NCBI RefSeq assembly: GCF_001425605.1
Contig: NZ_LMRG01000010.1
Location: 51,058-115,057, forward strand
Direction of reading: 5' to 3'
DNA from: Rhizobium sp. Leaf453
Lineage (GTDB): Bacteria; Pseudomonadota; Alphaproteobacteria; Rhizobiales; Rhizobiaceae
DNA: 64,000 nucleotides
In this document: piece after piece, positions 1 to 8,702 of the stretch
Layout: each line of letters begins with the position of its first letter
How positions within the stretch are numbered: position 1 is the stretch's first letter
Made by a program: the position numbers and the translations under genes
Notes under the pieces: generated by a model
The model's database searches: none
The model's input: the letters and a program-made list of their open reading frames with translations, nothing else
What the model was told of the DNA's origin: nothing

Positions 1-178
1 ACGCTGCCTCCGGCACAAAGGGATCATGCGCCAAACCTGGAACCTGAACGATGATGAATGCAAAGCTGACGGCGCCGACGTGAAAGGGGAACTCGAAGAC
101 CCGCCTTCTGCTCATCATCCCCCACGCCACCAGACTGAAAACGACAAGGAACAGCATCGCTGTCAGGAAATCATTCAT
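1..178 (-). CDS. N-terminus of a membrane protein, possible polysaccharide polymerase (runs off left edge)
   Basis: Reading the minus strand from the ATG at 176-178 gives 59 open codons to the window edge, with no stop. The start is preceded by GGAG about nine bases upstream. The first ~20 residues form a hydrophobic membrane segment (LTAMLFLVVFSLVAWGMM), followed by a positive RRR patch and a second hydrophobic stretch around VGAVSFAFIIVQVPGL. Several EPS-locus polymerase-like (Wzy) proteins begin this way. Together with the adjacent flippase and export genes this makes a Wzy-type polymerase a reasonable guess, but only the N-terminus is visible and no family motif can be checked. The longer plus-strand frame over the same bases is antisense to it. 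Confidence 0.5.
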   Translation of the reverse strand, partial: MNDFLTAMLFLVVFSLVAWGMMSRRRVFEFPFHVGAVSFAFIIVQVPGLAHDPFVPEAA

Positions 179-637
179 CGCAAGCAACTCCGCGCGCGAG
201 GGAGAAAAGGCTTTCGTACGGCTGCCATCACGGCGACGCGGCTGGGCGCCGTCGTTTTCATCGCGCCATACGGTGCAATCGCAACGAGAGGGCACCAACA
301 CAGATGGCCCCGCTGCCTTGACGCAAGGCTCCGGACAGGCTCGGCAAAAAGGCGACAAGGCTGAGACCACTGCCGCTATACCGTCAACCGCGCCACGCAG
401 ATGGCGTGGCCTCGGCGCCAGCACCTTGCGCGACGTTTAATTCAAATCATCAGCGACATTAAATCTGTCAGTGGAGTTCGAGCCAGGCCGCGCCGATGCT
501 CGGAAAAGCCCCGCCGCGCGTCCTGGCCCTTGATATCAGGCCCGCTCGCAGCAACGTAGGTATCTCTCGGGCATTGCGTTGCCAAGCTGGCCAAAAGAGG
601 TAGATCAGCGGCGATGGCGAAATGCGGAACCACAAAT
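179..637. other. Intergenic stretch, no convincing gene
   Basis: About 460 bases between the partial membrane-protein gene and the 3' end of the large sensor gene. I see only short frames with poor composition. A GCCACGC...GCGTGGC hairpin lies near 391-411 and is not followed by a T-run. Promoter sequence for the leftward partial gene should lie here, but no clear -35/-10 pair is visible. Confidence 0.4.
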
Positions 638-3600
638 TTAGTTGCCCATAGCGGCAACTAGGCGCGCAAGCGCCGCCAGAGAATTGGAATTCGTCTTTCT
701 CATGATTGCTGCCCGATGGTTTTCGACCGTGCGCTGGCTTATGCCGAGTTCGGACGCAATGACCTTGTTCGAGCGACCGGAGACAACCATTTCCATGATC
801 TGTCGTTGCCTTGATGTCAAAGCCTCGATTGTGATACGCGCCACGTCCCCCGCTGCGGTGGATTTGCGCGCGCGTCGAAACTGACTGACTGCGGCTGTTA
901 CACTTGCGAGCAATTGCGCCAGGCCGACTGGTTTTTCCATGAAATCGGAAGCGCCAGCCTTCATCGCCTGAACGGCGATCTCGACATCGCTATGTCCGGT
1001 AATCATAACGGTCGGGATCTGGAGGCCGGCGTCTTCCATCACGGTAAGGAGATCGAGCCCTTTCATCCCCGGCAGATAAGCGTCGATCAGGAGACAGGCA
1101 TCCTGATTGGGCGTGTAGTCCGCGAGAAACGCTTCACAACTGCTATAGTCCCACACGATCCACCCTTCTCCTTCGAAGAAGGTTCGAAGGTTGCCGCGGA
1201 TTTCATCATCATCGTCAACGAGATAAAGCGTGCACTCGCCGTCTGCGGCCGCCTTCCGAATATTGCTGCCGTGCGTGCCTTCAGGCGAATGCTGCGAAAG
1301 GATTTCTTGAATAGCGCGATTGAGATCGCTTGTCCGCACAGGCTTGAACAGTATCTGAAGCTTATGGTCCGAAATTGTACGCAGCGTATCGGTCGATATA
1401 TCGCCTGTCAGGATGATTGCCGGGATGTCCCGCGCCAGCATCTCGCGGATCGCGACGACTGCCTGTAATCCGGTCAACCGGTGGGCGAGATTGAAATCCG
1501 CAATTATCACATCAGGCATCGTCTCAGTCGAAAGGATCGAGAGCGCTTCTTCCGCATGCGACGCGGTCCACACCTGGTGCCCCTCCTGTAGAAGGGCGAC
1601 GCGCAGCAGGTCACGGACATCGTTGTCGTCTTCAATGATCAAGACCACTGCTTTGGCGGCGCTCCCCTTTGCAGCTTCGCGGCTGGGCAGTGGCAGGACA
1701 GTTGTGGGTCCGGCGTATGCCAAAGGGATTTCGACCGAGAAGAGTGAGCCCGCCCCGATCTTGGAACGAACCTCGATCCGGTGTTCTAACAAGTCACCCA
1801 GCCGTTTGACGATAGAGAGCCCCAGTCCCAGACCATGTTGGTGGACACCGTCGGCAGGCACGACCTGGTTATACTCGTCGAATATCGTTGCAAGCGCACG
1901 CGGCGATATGCCGATCCCGGTATCCCGTATCTGGACGAAGACACGATCGCCAGCGCGTCTGCAACCGACAAGGATACGTCCCATCCGCGTGTATTTCAGC
2001 GAATTTGAAACAAGGTTGCGAAGCATCTGCTCCAGAAGGCGGGGATCAGTGTGCACGATAAAGCTGGATGGCACGACACGGAGACGCACCGCCTGCACCT
2101 CGCTGCTGACCGAGAACTCCTCCCCAAGACGCTTGAGCAGGCCGCCGATCGGAAAACTCTCCTTGTGTGGTTTGACGACGCCGGCCTCGATCTGGTTGAT
2201 GCCCAGCATCGTGCTCAGCGTTCCAGACATGGAAGCGATCGTGCTCCCCAGTTTTTCAACCAGGCGTTTGCGTCCATCGCCTTCCTTTGAAGTCTCAAGA
2301 AGACCCTGAATGAGTTTCAACGTCTGCAGCGGCTGGCGAAGATCATGGCTCGCCGCGGCTAGGAATCGCGATTTCGATAGATTGGCAGCATCCGCGTCGC
2401 GCCTTGCAGCCATCAATGCATCGGCCGCCAGCCGCTGGTGGGTGCTTTCGACAAAGAGGATCACAACACCGTCGGCACCACCCTCCAGCGTGCGGTACTG
2501 CATCACACGGCGGATATACCATTCACCACCATGGGCGAGGACCTCACGCTCGGCGGTATCTCCGGTTTGCAACACCCGGGCTATGTCCTGGAACAAATCC
2601 GCATCATCCATCTTGGGACTTAAATCGGCAAGCGGTCTGCCGATGTCGCTGCCCAGGATGCTGAAGACGGACCTGATTGCAGGCGTGAAAAAACGGATAT
2701 TCAACGCGTTGTCCAGAAACAGCGTCGCCACATCTGCGATGTAGAGCACGTTTTCAAGATCGTTTGCGGTCGCGTTCTGGCGCTCCAGTGTTTCCTGCAG
2801 TTGGCCGTTCAGAACGGTCAACTCTTCGTTCAGCGACTGCAATTCCTCCTTGGACGTTACCAGTTCCTCGTTGGCAGACTGAAATTCTTCGTTGAGCGAC
2901 AGGGCTTCCTCATACATGGCCCGCTGCTCCTCTCCGGCAATCTCCAAGTCGCGAATCGCGCTGTTCAACTCGCCGCGCACTTCATCCAGTTCTCGTTGGA
3001 GCTCGCCCACGCGCGAAACGTCGGCGGGCGTGACAGTCTTGTCACTGCCACTTTTCTGCCTGCGGACATCGATGAAGCAAACAAGGACAAACTCCTCTCC
3101 GCCATAGTCGACATGTTCGACGTGCATGTCGAAACGAAGGAGACCTGTCGCGTCACTGACCCGTCCGCCACGCGCAACGACGCGCTTTTTTTCGCGATGC
3201 GCCTGCCGGATTGCCGAACGCAAATCATTGTGCAAAACGCGCGGCAGCATCGAAAATACGTCATGGCTCGGTATCCCCGCCGAAACCTGCATGTAACGGC
3301 CGACCGGCCCCAGCGAATAGATGCTCTCGTTCCGGCTGTTGATGAGAATTGCAGCCGGCGAATGATTTGCGAGCACTATCCGTCGGCACAGGTCGCCCAA
3401 TGCAGCCTGCCGGCTGTATAAGTGGCTCTGGGTGTTCGGAGCCAGAGAACGCAGAAATGGTCCCGACCCGAGCGCAAAATTCACCTCACTGCGCCGACGT
3501 GGGCTTGTGCGCCGATAAATTCGCTCTCCTTTCAGAAGCGGATCAAAATAATCTCCGGGCCTTCCGGCTGTTTCAGCGCTACCGAGAACCAGAATGCCAT

Positions 3601-4936
3601 TATCTCGAAGCGCAAAGTGAAAAAGGGCCATCGTCTTGCTCTGTGCTTCCCCCTCCAAGTATATAAGAACATTCCGGCACGATATGATGTCGATATTTGA
3701 AAATGGCGGGTCGGCGAGGATATTATGGAGCGCAAAGACGATTAAGCCGCGCAAATCAGGCGCAACACGGTAACCATCCTCCTCGCGGACGAAGAATCGG
3801 TTCAAACGTTCCGAGGAAACGTCCTCCAGTGCACTCGCGGGATAAAGCGCCTCCCGCGCAACGGCGATAGCATCGGCATCATTGTCGGATGCGAAGATCT
3901 GGAGTTTTATCGAGAGTTTTTTGCTATCGGCATACTCGCGAAACAACATTGCGAATGAATATGCTTCCTCGCCGGTACTACAACCCGCCACCCAGATGCG
4001 CAGCGTCTGATCTGGTTTTTTGTTATCGAGAAGCGCCGGGAAAACGTCGTTCGCGATGCGTTCGAACACCTGCGCGTCCCGAAAAAATGCGGTTACGTGG
4101 ATCAGGAGATCCTTTGCGAGTTGACTTCTCTCGTGGGCATCTTGCCGCAATACCCCAAGGTATTGCCGCATATCGCCGTTGCCAATCGAGCGCATCGCCA
4201 TTCGCCGCTGAATACGCCGTTCAATCGTGCCATGCTTGTAGAGCGAAAAGTCGCTGTGCGTCTCGTCGATCAACAACTGGATGATCTGCGAAATTGTTTG
4301 GCTCGTCTTAGTGCTATCAGGCCGGCTGTTTTCCATTCCCAGAACGCGCTCACCGGAGGCATGCGCCCTCAAGGCTTCCGGCATAGCCGCGGCTCGAAGC
4401 AGGCTGTCGTTCGCACCGGCGGCGACGACGCTGCGTGGCATTCCATCGTGCCCAGCTTCCTGCAGATCCTGTGCAATGACCAGACCACCGGCGTTCCGCA
4501 CCTCAACGCTTCCCAGCGTTCCGTCCGAGCCGGAGCCAGATAGCACGACGACCATCGCCTTCTCCTTCAAAAATAAGGCGAGGGAACGGAACAGGTAGTC
4601 GATGGCGAATTGCCTGCCATGCGCGATCTCCGGTTTCGTTACGCGCAAAACTCCCGCGTCTAGGGCAATATAACTGCTGGGCGGGATCACGTAGACGTGC
4701 CCCGGCATTACGACCATGCCATCCGATGCTTCACAAACGAGGATCTTCGTATCCTTCGCCAGTAAGTCCACCATCATGCTTTTGTGAAAAGGATCAAGGT
4801 GCTGGACAAGGATAAACGCCATCCGGCAATCGGCAGGGACCACACTGAGAAATCTGCGACACGCCTCGAGCCCACCTGCCGACGATCCCATGCCGACGAT
4901 AGGAAAGTCCGGGGTGTTTATCAATGGTTCGCTCAA
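638..4936 (-). CDS. CheB-CheR-PAS-histidine kinase-REC-REC-LuxR hybrid regulator
   Basis: A 1432-residue multidomain signalling protein. Order of domains: CheB methylesterase (about 12-190; GSSAGG nucleophile loop near 17-22, SGSGSDG near 135); CheR methyltransferase (about 215-485; VAGCSTGEEAYS SAM site, SCRNVLIYL); a long Glu/Leu coiled coil (about 645-730); a PAS-like domain (about 735-850); a HisKA domain with phospho-His in SHDLRQPLQ and an HATPase with DTGIGI and GLGLGLSIVKRLG; receiver 1 (EDD, phospho-Asp in IIADFNL, Lys in LFKPV); receiver 2 (DDDDE, LLIDAYLPGM, FMEKPV); and a C-terminal LuxR HTH (LTSRQRQIMEMVVSG...SQRTVENHR). Sensing, kinase and DNA-binding output therefore sit in one chain, probably cytoplasmic since no membrane segment is seen. 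It is divergent from the LuxR regulator at 5272, so control of the EPS locus is plausible but inferred. Confidence 0.92.
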   Translation of the reverse strand: MSEPLINTPDFPIVGMGSSAGGLEACRRFLSVVPADCRMAFILVQHLDPFHKSMMVDLLAKDTKILVCEASDGMVVMPGHVYVIPPSSYIALDAGVLRVTKPEIAHGRQFAIDYLFRSLALFLKEKAMVVVLSGSGSDGTLGSVEVRNAGGLVIAQDLQEAGHDGMPRSVVAAGANDSLLRAAAMPEALRAHASGERVLGMENSRPDSTKTSQTISQIIQLLIDETHSDFSLYKHGTIERRIQRRMAMRSIGNGDMRQYLGVLRQDAHERSQLAKDLLIHVTAFFRDAQVFERIANDVFPALLDNKKPDQTLRIWVAGCSTGEEAYSFAMLFREYADSKKLSIKLQIFASDNDADAIAVAREALYPASALEDVSSERLNRFFVREEDGYRVAPDLRGLIVFALHNILADPPFSNIDIISCRNVLIYLEGEAQSKTMALFHFALRDNGILVLGSAETAGRPGDYFDPLLKGERIYRRTSPRRRSEVNFALGSGPFLRSLAPNTQSHLYSRQAALGDLCRRIVLANHSPAAILINSRNESIYSLGPVGRYMQVSAGIPSHDVFSMLPRVLHNDLRSAIRQAHREKKRVVARGGRVSDATGLLRFDMHVEHVDYGGEEFVLVCFIDVRRQKSGSDKTVTPADVSRVGELQRELDEVRGELNSAIRDLEIAGEEQRAMYEEALSLNEEFQSANEELVTSKEELQSLNEELTVLNGQLQETLERQNATANDLENVLYIADVATLFLDNALNIRFFTPAIRSVFSILGSDIGRPLADLSPKMDDADLFQDIARVLQTGDTAEREVLAHGGEWYIRRVMQYRTLEGGADGVVILFVESTHQRLAADALMAARRDADAANLSKSRFLAAASHDLRQPLQTLKLIQGLLETSKEGDGRKRLVEKLGSTIASMSGTLSTMLGINQIEAGVVKPHKESFPIGGLLKRLGEEFSVSSEVQAVRLRVVPSSFIVHTDPRLLEQMLRNLVSNSLKYTRMGRILVGCRRAGDRVFVQIRDTGIGISPRALATIFDEYNQVVPADGVHQHGLGLGLSIVKRLGDLLEHRIEVRSKIGAGSLFSVEIPLAYAGPTTVLPLPSREAAKGSAAKAVVLIIEDDNDVRDLLRVALLQEGHQVWTASHAEEALSILSTETMPDVIIADFNLAHRLTGLQAVVAIREMLARDIPAIILTGDISTDTLRTISDHKLQILFKPVRTSDLNRAIQEILSQHSPEGTHGSNIRKAAADGECTLYLVDDDDEIRGNLRTFFEGEGWIVWDYSSCEAFLADYTPNQDACLLIDAYLPGMKGLDLLTVMEDAGLQIPTVMITGHSDVEIAVQAMKAGASDFMEKPVGLAQLLASVTAAVSQFRRARKSTAAGDVARITIEALTSRQRQIMEMVVSGRSNKVIASELGISQRTVENHRAAIMRKTNSNSLAALARLVAAMGN

Positions 4937-5271
4937 AGGATCGCTCTTGGGTGGGTCTCACGGTGGCGCAAGCAATTTCGCGCCACTGCTTCAATTTCAT
5001 CTAAACTGAAACGACAAAAAGCCTAGCTGCTCGTGTCGTCCGCAGCCATTATCGAGATCAGCGCTTTAAAATAAATTTGGCTGTCACGCAGACATCATAC
5101 CGATTTATGCACGTCCACAAAATAAATAAATTCAAAAAATCCGATAATTCCTTTTAATGACCACCAGCATTCTCAATGATTATATTTTATGAATATGAGT
5201 ATTTTCCGATACTATCTTTTTTTAATTTTGAAGTTAACATAAATGATATTATTGAATAAATGGGGATGTTT
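4937..5271. promoter_or_regulatory. AT-rich divergent intergenic region
   Basis: Separates the leftward sensor gene from the rightward LuxR gene. From about 5070 to 5260 it is strikingly AT-rich compared with both neighbours (runs such as tttttttaattttg). No gene fits. This is the obvious place for two divergent promoters and for binding of regulators of the EPS locus, but I could not fix exact -35/-10 elements. Confidence 0.45.
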
Positions 5272-6030
5272 ATGTTGCATTCAATCTCACCCAGCCCTGG
5301 CAGATTATATACAACTAAATCTAGCGAGAGCGTCAAAAGTCGGGAAGGTGAGCATCATATTCGCTCGCCGGAAAAGGCAGCCAGCCCCGAGAGCGAAATT
5401 CTCGCAATCATCGATGAGAGAGCGCTTGATCGGGAATGCCTCGGTCAAAGCCTCATCTCGCACGGACTGGACATGGACATCGTCCTCTTCAGCTCGATCG
5501 AAATGTGGAAAAACGCCTTCACGCAGACGTTTCGTGGCATACTCCTCAATGTTGGCAGTCGCGACTTCCTTCATGCGTCGATGAACGAGGAAATCTGCCA
5601 GTTCATTGCCGAATTCCCGGAAATACCCGTCATCATCCTGTCCGACAATCAGGATATCCACCAGATCTTTGCAGCGCTGGAAATCGGAGCGAAGGGCTAT
5701 ATCCCCTCAACGGTGGGCATCGGCATCTGCGTCGAAGCCATCTCGCTGGCACTCGCTGGAGGTATCTTCATTTCCACCGAATGCTTGACCCACATTCAAA
5801 ACCTTCTCGTTACAGCCGGGCAACGGCAACATCGGCGTTCGGAGATGTTCACCTCTCGCGAGCAGCAGGTCATAGAAGCATTACGCCGCGGGAAAGCCAA
5901 CAAAATCATTGCTTACGAACTGAATCTCAGCGAAAGCACGGTCAAGGTTCATATTCGTAACATCATGAAGAAACTGAATGCGCACAACCGCACAGAGGCG
6001 ATGTTCAAAATCAATTCGCAGTTCAACTAA
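5272..6030 (+). CDS. LuxR-family regulator with degenerate receiver domain (copy 1)
   Basis: About 252 residues. The C-terminal ~65 residues are a clear LuxR/NarL HTH (FTSREQQVIEALRRGKANKI...SESTVKVHIRNIMKKL). The preceding ~120 residues have the receiver fold pattern but lack its chemistry. The usual acidic pair is IDE, the phospho-Asp position reads ILLNVGS with Asn, and the conserved Lys is replaced in GYIPSTV. It is therefore probably phosphorylation-independent. In-frame ATGs lie at 5260, 5266 and 5272; I favour 5272 because GGGG at 5262-5265 gives good spacing. A paralogue at 20515-21285 shares the same degenerate positions and an almost identical HTH. It lies immediately upstream of the wzx flippase gene, suggesting control of EPS genes (inference). 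Confidence 0.87.
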   Translation: MLHSISPSPGRLYTTKSSESVKSREGEHHIRSPEKAASPESEILAIIDERALDRECLGQSLISHGLDMDIVLFSSIEMWKNAFTQTFRGILLNVGSRDFLHASMNEEICQFIAEFPEIPVIILSDNQDIHQIFAALEIGAKGYIPSTVGIGICVEAISLALAGGIFISTECLTHIQNLLVTAGQRQHRRSEMFTSREQQVIEALRRGKANKIIAYELNLSESTVKVHIRNIMKKLNAHNRTEAMFKINSQFN

Positions 6031-6106
6031 GCCGGATCGCATCACCTTCTACCTATATTGACTATGTGCTCTCCCCGAATTGCAGGCATTACATTGCCAA
6101 TGTGCA

Positions 6107-6176
6107 CGCGGATGATTGGTGTCTGATCATCTTGTCCCCGTTTGAGGGCATGCTCATCAGACACCAATCATCCGCG
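6107..6176. promoter_or_regulatory. Perfect 21-bp inverted repeat with 28-nt loop, upstream of wzx
   Basis: Left arm 6107-6127 (begins cgcggatgattgg) and right arm 6156-6176 are exact reverse complements, separated by 28 bases. The right arm ends 15 bases before the favoured GTG start of the flippase gene at 6192. No T-run follows, so it is not a standard terminator. As RNA it would fold into a very stable hairpin in the leader; as DNA it could be a regulator site. Confidence 0.85.
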
Positions 6177-6191
6177 AAGGGGATCATCGAT

Positions 6192-7661
6192 GTGGGGATA
6201 CGCAAAGCTTACCTAATGGCTGCACTTGAGCAGTATTGCCAGATCGTCATCAGTGTACTGATGATTTTCGTCATCTCCAGGATCCTCGGTTCCTCGACGA
6301 TCGGCGCGGCTGTGATCGGGCTCGGCATTGGCACGATCGCATTCACGATCCGCGAATTGGCAACGTCGGAGTTCCTGATCCAGCGAGCGAATGTGTCGAC
6401 GGACGACATACGCACGGCGACCACTCTTATCTTAGGGCTTTCGATGATCATCGCCGCGGTTCTTTGCACAATTGCGCCGCAGATCGCCGGCTTCTACCGC
6501 GAGCCTCAACTGACGCGGTTCATTCACGTGATCTCCGTGGCGGGCGTCCTCGATGCCTTTTCCGGACCGGCATCGGCCCTGATCCGCCGTGACATGCAGT
6601 TTGGTATCGCCACCCGCATCAATACGGCATCGGGCATCGTGTATGCGCTCGGCGTGGTCGTTGCCGCATTGCTCGATGCCGGCATCATGAGCTTCGCCTG
6701 GGGAACGCTGGCGGGCGCGGTGGTGCGCATGATGTTGTCATTTCATGCCCGGCCGTTGCTGTGGATGTTCCGGCCCTGTTTGCGCGGAACGCGAGCAATC
6801 ATCGCGTTCGGCGGGTACAAGGGGGCATCCTCCGTGCTAGACAGGGCGTATGAGGCCCTGCCCCAGTTGGTCCTAGGGCACATCATGCCTATGTCCAACG
6901 TCGGCTTGTTCAACAGGGCAAACCTCGTCTGCGGGCTCCCGGACAAATTTCTTTTGTCGGCGATCTTCGCAGTAGCATTTCCTGCATTTTCCGCAGAGGT
7001 CAGGAACAACCGCGAAATCAAGCCATCCTATTTGCGGCTGATGGCCTACATCAGCGTTCTGTACTGGCCGACCACGCTGATGCTGGGGGTCTTGGCGCAT
7101 CCCGTGGTCCTTCTGGCGCTGGGCAGCGAATGGGTGTCGGTTGTTCCGATCCTGCAGCTTATGGCGGTTGCAGCCTTCTTTTCCGTCCCGTGCATTCTGA
7201 CCTTCCCGATCCTCGTGGCGCTCGGGGCCAACCGGCATGCCTGCGAAGCAAACTTCGTCGGCCGGGGCCTTTCGACGGTGATCATCTGCGCGGCAAGCTT
7301 CCAGGGGCTGACAGCTCTGGCGCTCAGCCAGTTCATCTCCCTCCCCTTCCAGGCTTACATCTCGATTCTTTACGTTCGAAAGCACGTGCCATTCACGTGG
7401 GCGGAACTTGGCGCAGTTTTCGGCCGGAGCGCCATCGCAAGCGCCCTTTCATTGACCGTTCCCCTGGCTGTTCTCGCGCTGAACGGGTTCGACTCACGGC
7501 TGTCCATCATTCAGGTGATTGTCTGCTGCACGTCCTGCGCCGTGGGGTGGAGCCTAGGTCTTCTGGTAATCGCGCATCCGATCCTGGAGGAGTTTACGCT
7601 CCTCACCGGCCGCTCCATCCCCCACTTGAGCATCGTGCGGTTGAGGACGTCTGTAAAATAA
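6192..7661 (+). CDS. Wzx-type polysaccharide flippase
   Basis: About 489 residues, strongly hydrophobic throughout, consistent with 12-14 membrane segments. The N-terminus (GIRKAYLMAALEQYCQIVISVLMIFVISRIL) and the following REL..SEFLIQR segment are typical of the MOP/Wzx (RfbX, ExoT-like) exporters that flip lipid-linked repeat units across the inner membrane. I prefer the GTG at 6192, with AAGGGG eight bases upstream. The in-frame ATGs farther upstream put the start inside a 21-bp inverted repeat and add a non-conserved tail. It follows the degenerate LuxR regulator and precedes a GT2 gene, so it is probably the flippase of this EPS locus. Confidence 0.85.
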   Translation: MGIRKAYLMAALEQYCQIVISVLMIFVISRILGSSTIGAAVIGLGIGTIAFTIRELATSEFLIQRANVSTDDIRTATTLILGLSMIIAAVLCTIAPQIAGFYREPQLTRFIHVISVAGVLDAFSGPASALIRRDMQFGIATRINTASGIVYALGVVVAALLDAGIMSFAWGTLAGAVVRMMLSFHARPLLWMFRPCLRGTRAIIAFGGYKGASSVLDRAYEALPQLVLGHIMPMSNVGLFNRANLVCGLPDKFLLSAIFAVAFPAFSAEVRNNREIKPSYLRLMAYISVLYWPTTLMLGVLAHPVVLLALGSEWVSVVPILQLMAVAAFFSVPCILTFPILVALGANRHACEANFVGRGLSTVIICAASFQGLTALALSQFISLPFQAYISILYVRKHVPFTWAELGAVFGRSAIASALSLTVPLAVLALNGFDSRLSIIQVIVCCTSCAVGWSLGLLVIAHPILEEFTLLTGRSIPHLSIVRLRTSVK

Positions 7662-7718
7662 CCGTCTGCTAGAACGTGTGGGGCGCCACGCTTCGCCAAC
7701 ATCAGAAGGATGCAGGAC

Positions 7719-8702
7719 ATGACCAGTATCGATGTTGTAATTCCGAATTACAATTACGGGCGATATCTGGCAGGCTGTGTCGGTAGTGTTCTGGATCAGG
7801 ACATCGACGAATTGCGCATCCTTATCATCGATAACGCGTCCTCTGATGACAGCGCTTCCATCGCTCGGGCACTGGCCCGCCGCGATTCACGTATTGAGCT
7901 TCGTCTAAGACCAAGCAACTTGGGCGCGCACGCCTCCTTCAACGAGGGAATCGATTGGGCGCAAGCCGACTACCTGCTCATTCTTTGCGCTGACGATCTT
8001 CTCGTCCCGGGCACGTTGAAGGAAGCACGTAGGATTCTTGACCGAGCGCCTTCGGCCAATCTTGCCTATGGCCGAAGCCTGCTCCTGCATGATGGCGAAA
8101 CGCTTGCCTACACAGAAAATCGGCGCCGCACATGGGATGTCAATGCTGGAAGCGATTTCTTGAAAATGCTTTGCTTTCTCGGAAAAAATCCCGTCAGCGG
8201 ACCGACGGTTCTGGTGCGCACCGTCACCCAGAAACAGGTTGGTCACTATACCACTCGGCTATCCCATACCGACGATCTGGAAATGTGGATGCGCTTTGCT
8301 TTGACCGGCGACATCGCCTCGACTGGCACTGTCCAAGCGATAGCTCGCGTGCATGGTTCAAGCCGGTCCGCACGCGTGCGTGGTACGCATCTTTGGAACC
8401 GCCAGTTCGAGGCGGCATTCCGGCTGTTCTTCTATCGGGCGGGAGCCTCCTGCCCCGATGCCGCTTCGCTGTTGCGGATCGCAGAACACGCCATCAGCGA
8501 CCGAGCCTATTGGAGCGCGCTGCGCGCGCTGATCTTTCACGAGCCGGATGCTGGAAGGTTGTTTTTCGACGCGATCCGTCTTCGTCCGACTGCAGCAGTG
8601 TTCCCCCCTTTGGGGTACCTTGCGCAGGAAGGCCGTTTGAAGAAGGCCCTTTCGCTCGCTTGGTGCGCGTGTGTCGCATCGGCTGCATCAGCGGATGGGT
8701 GA
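7719..8702 (+). CDS. Family 2 glycosyltransferase
   Basis: About 327 residues with a GT-A fold signature at the N-terminus: DVVIPNYNYGRYL, IIDNASSDDS and the metal-binding acidic motif LCADDLLVPG near residue 90. Such enzymes add a sugar from a nucleotide donor to the growing lipid-linked repeat unit at the cytoplasmic face. ATG 7719 is preferred over 7710 because AAGG then sits nine bases upstream. It is co-directional with the wzx gene and converges on the pyruvyltransferase gene with a 15-bp 3' overlap. The sugar specificity cannot be read from sequence. Confidence 0.88.
   Translation: MTSIDVVIPNYNYGRYLAGCVGSVLDQDIDELRILIIDNASSDDSASIARALARRDSRIELRLRPSNLGAHASFNEGIDWAQADYLLILCADDLLVPGTLKEARRILDRAPSANLAYGRSLLLHDGETLAYTENRRRTWDVNAGSDFLKMLCFLGKNPVSGPTVLVRTVTQKQVGHYTTRLSHTDDLEMWMRFALTGDIASTGTVQAIARVHGSSRSARVRGTHLWNRQFEAAFRLFFYRAGASCPDAASLLRIAEHAISDRAYWSALRALIFHEPDAGRLFFDAIRLRPTAAVFPPLGYLAQEGRLKKALSLAWCACVASAASADG

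Noticed and set aside
26..364. 112-codon plus-strand frame
   Set aside because: Antisense to a better supported minus-strand membrane-protein start; basic, low-complexity composition and no ribosome-binding site.
442..657. 71-codon minus-strand frame after the sensor gene
   Set aside because: Overlaps the end of the sensor gene in another frame, no homology and no convincing start.
6066..6191. Longer N-terminus for the flippase from upstream ATGs
   Set aside because: It would run through the 21-bp inverted repeat and add residues unlike Wzx starts; the GTG at 6192 has a proper ribosome-binding site.
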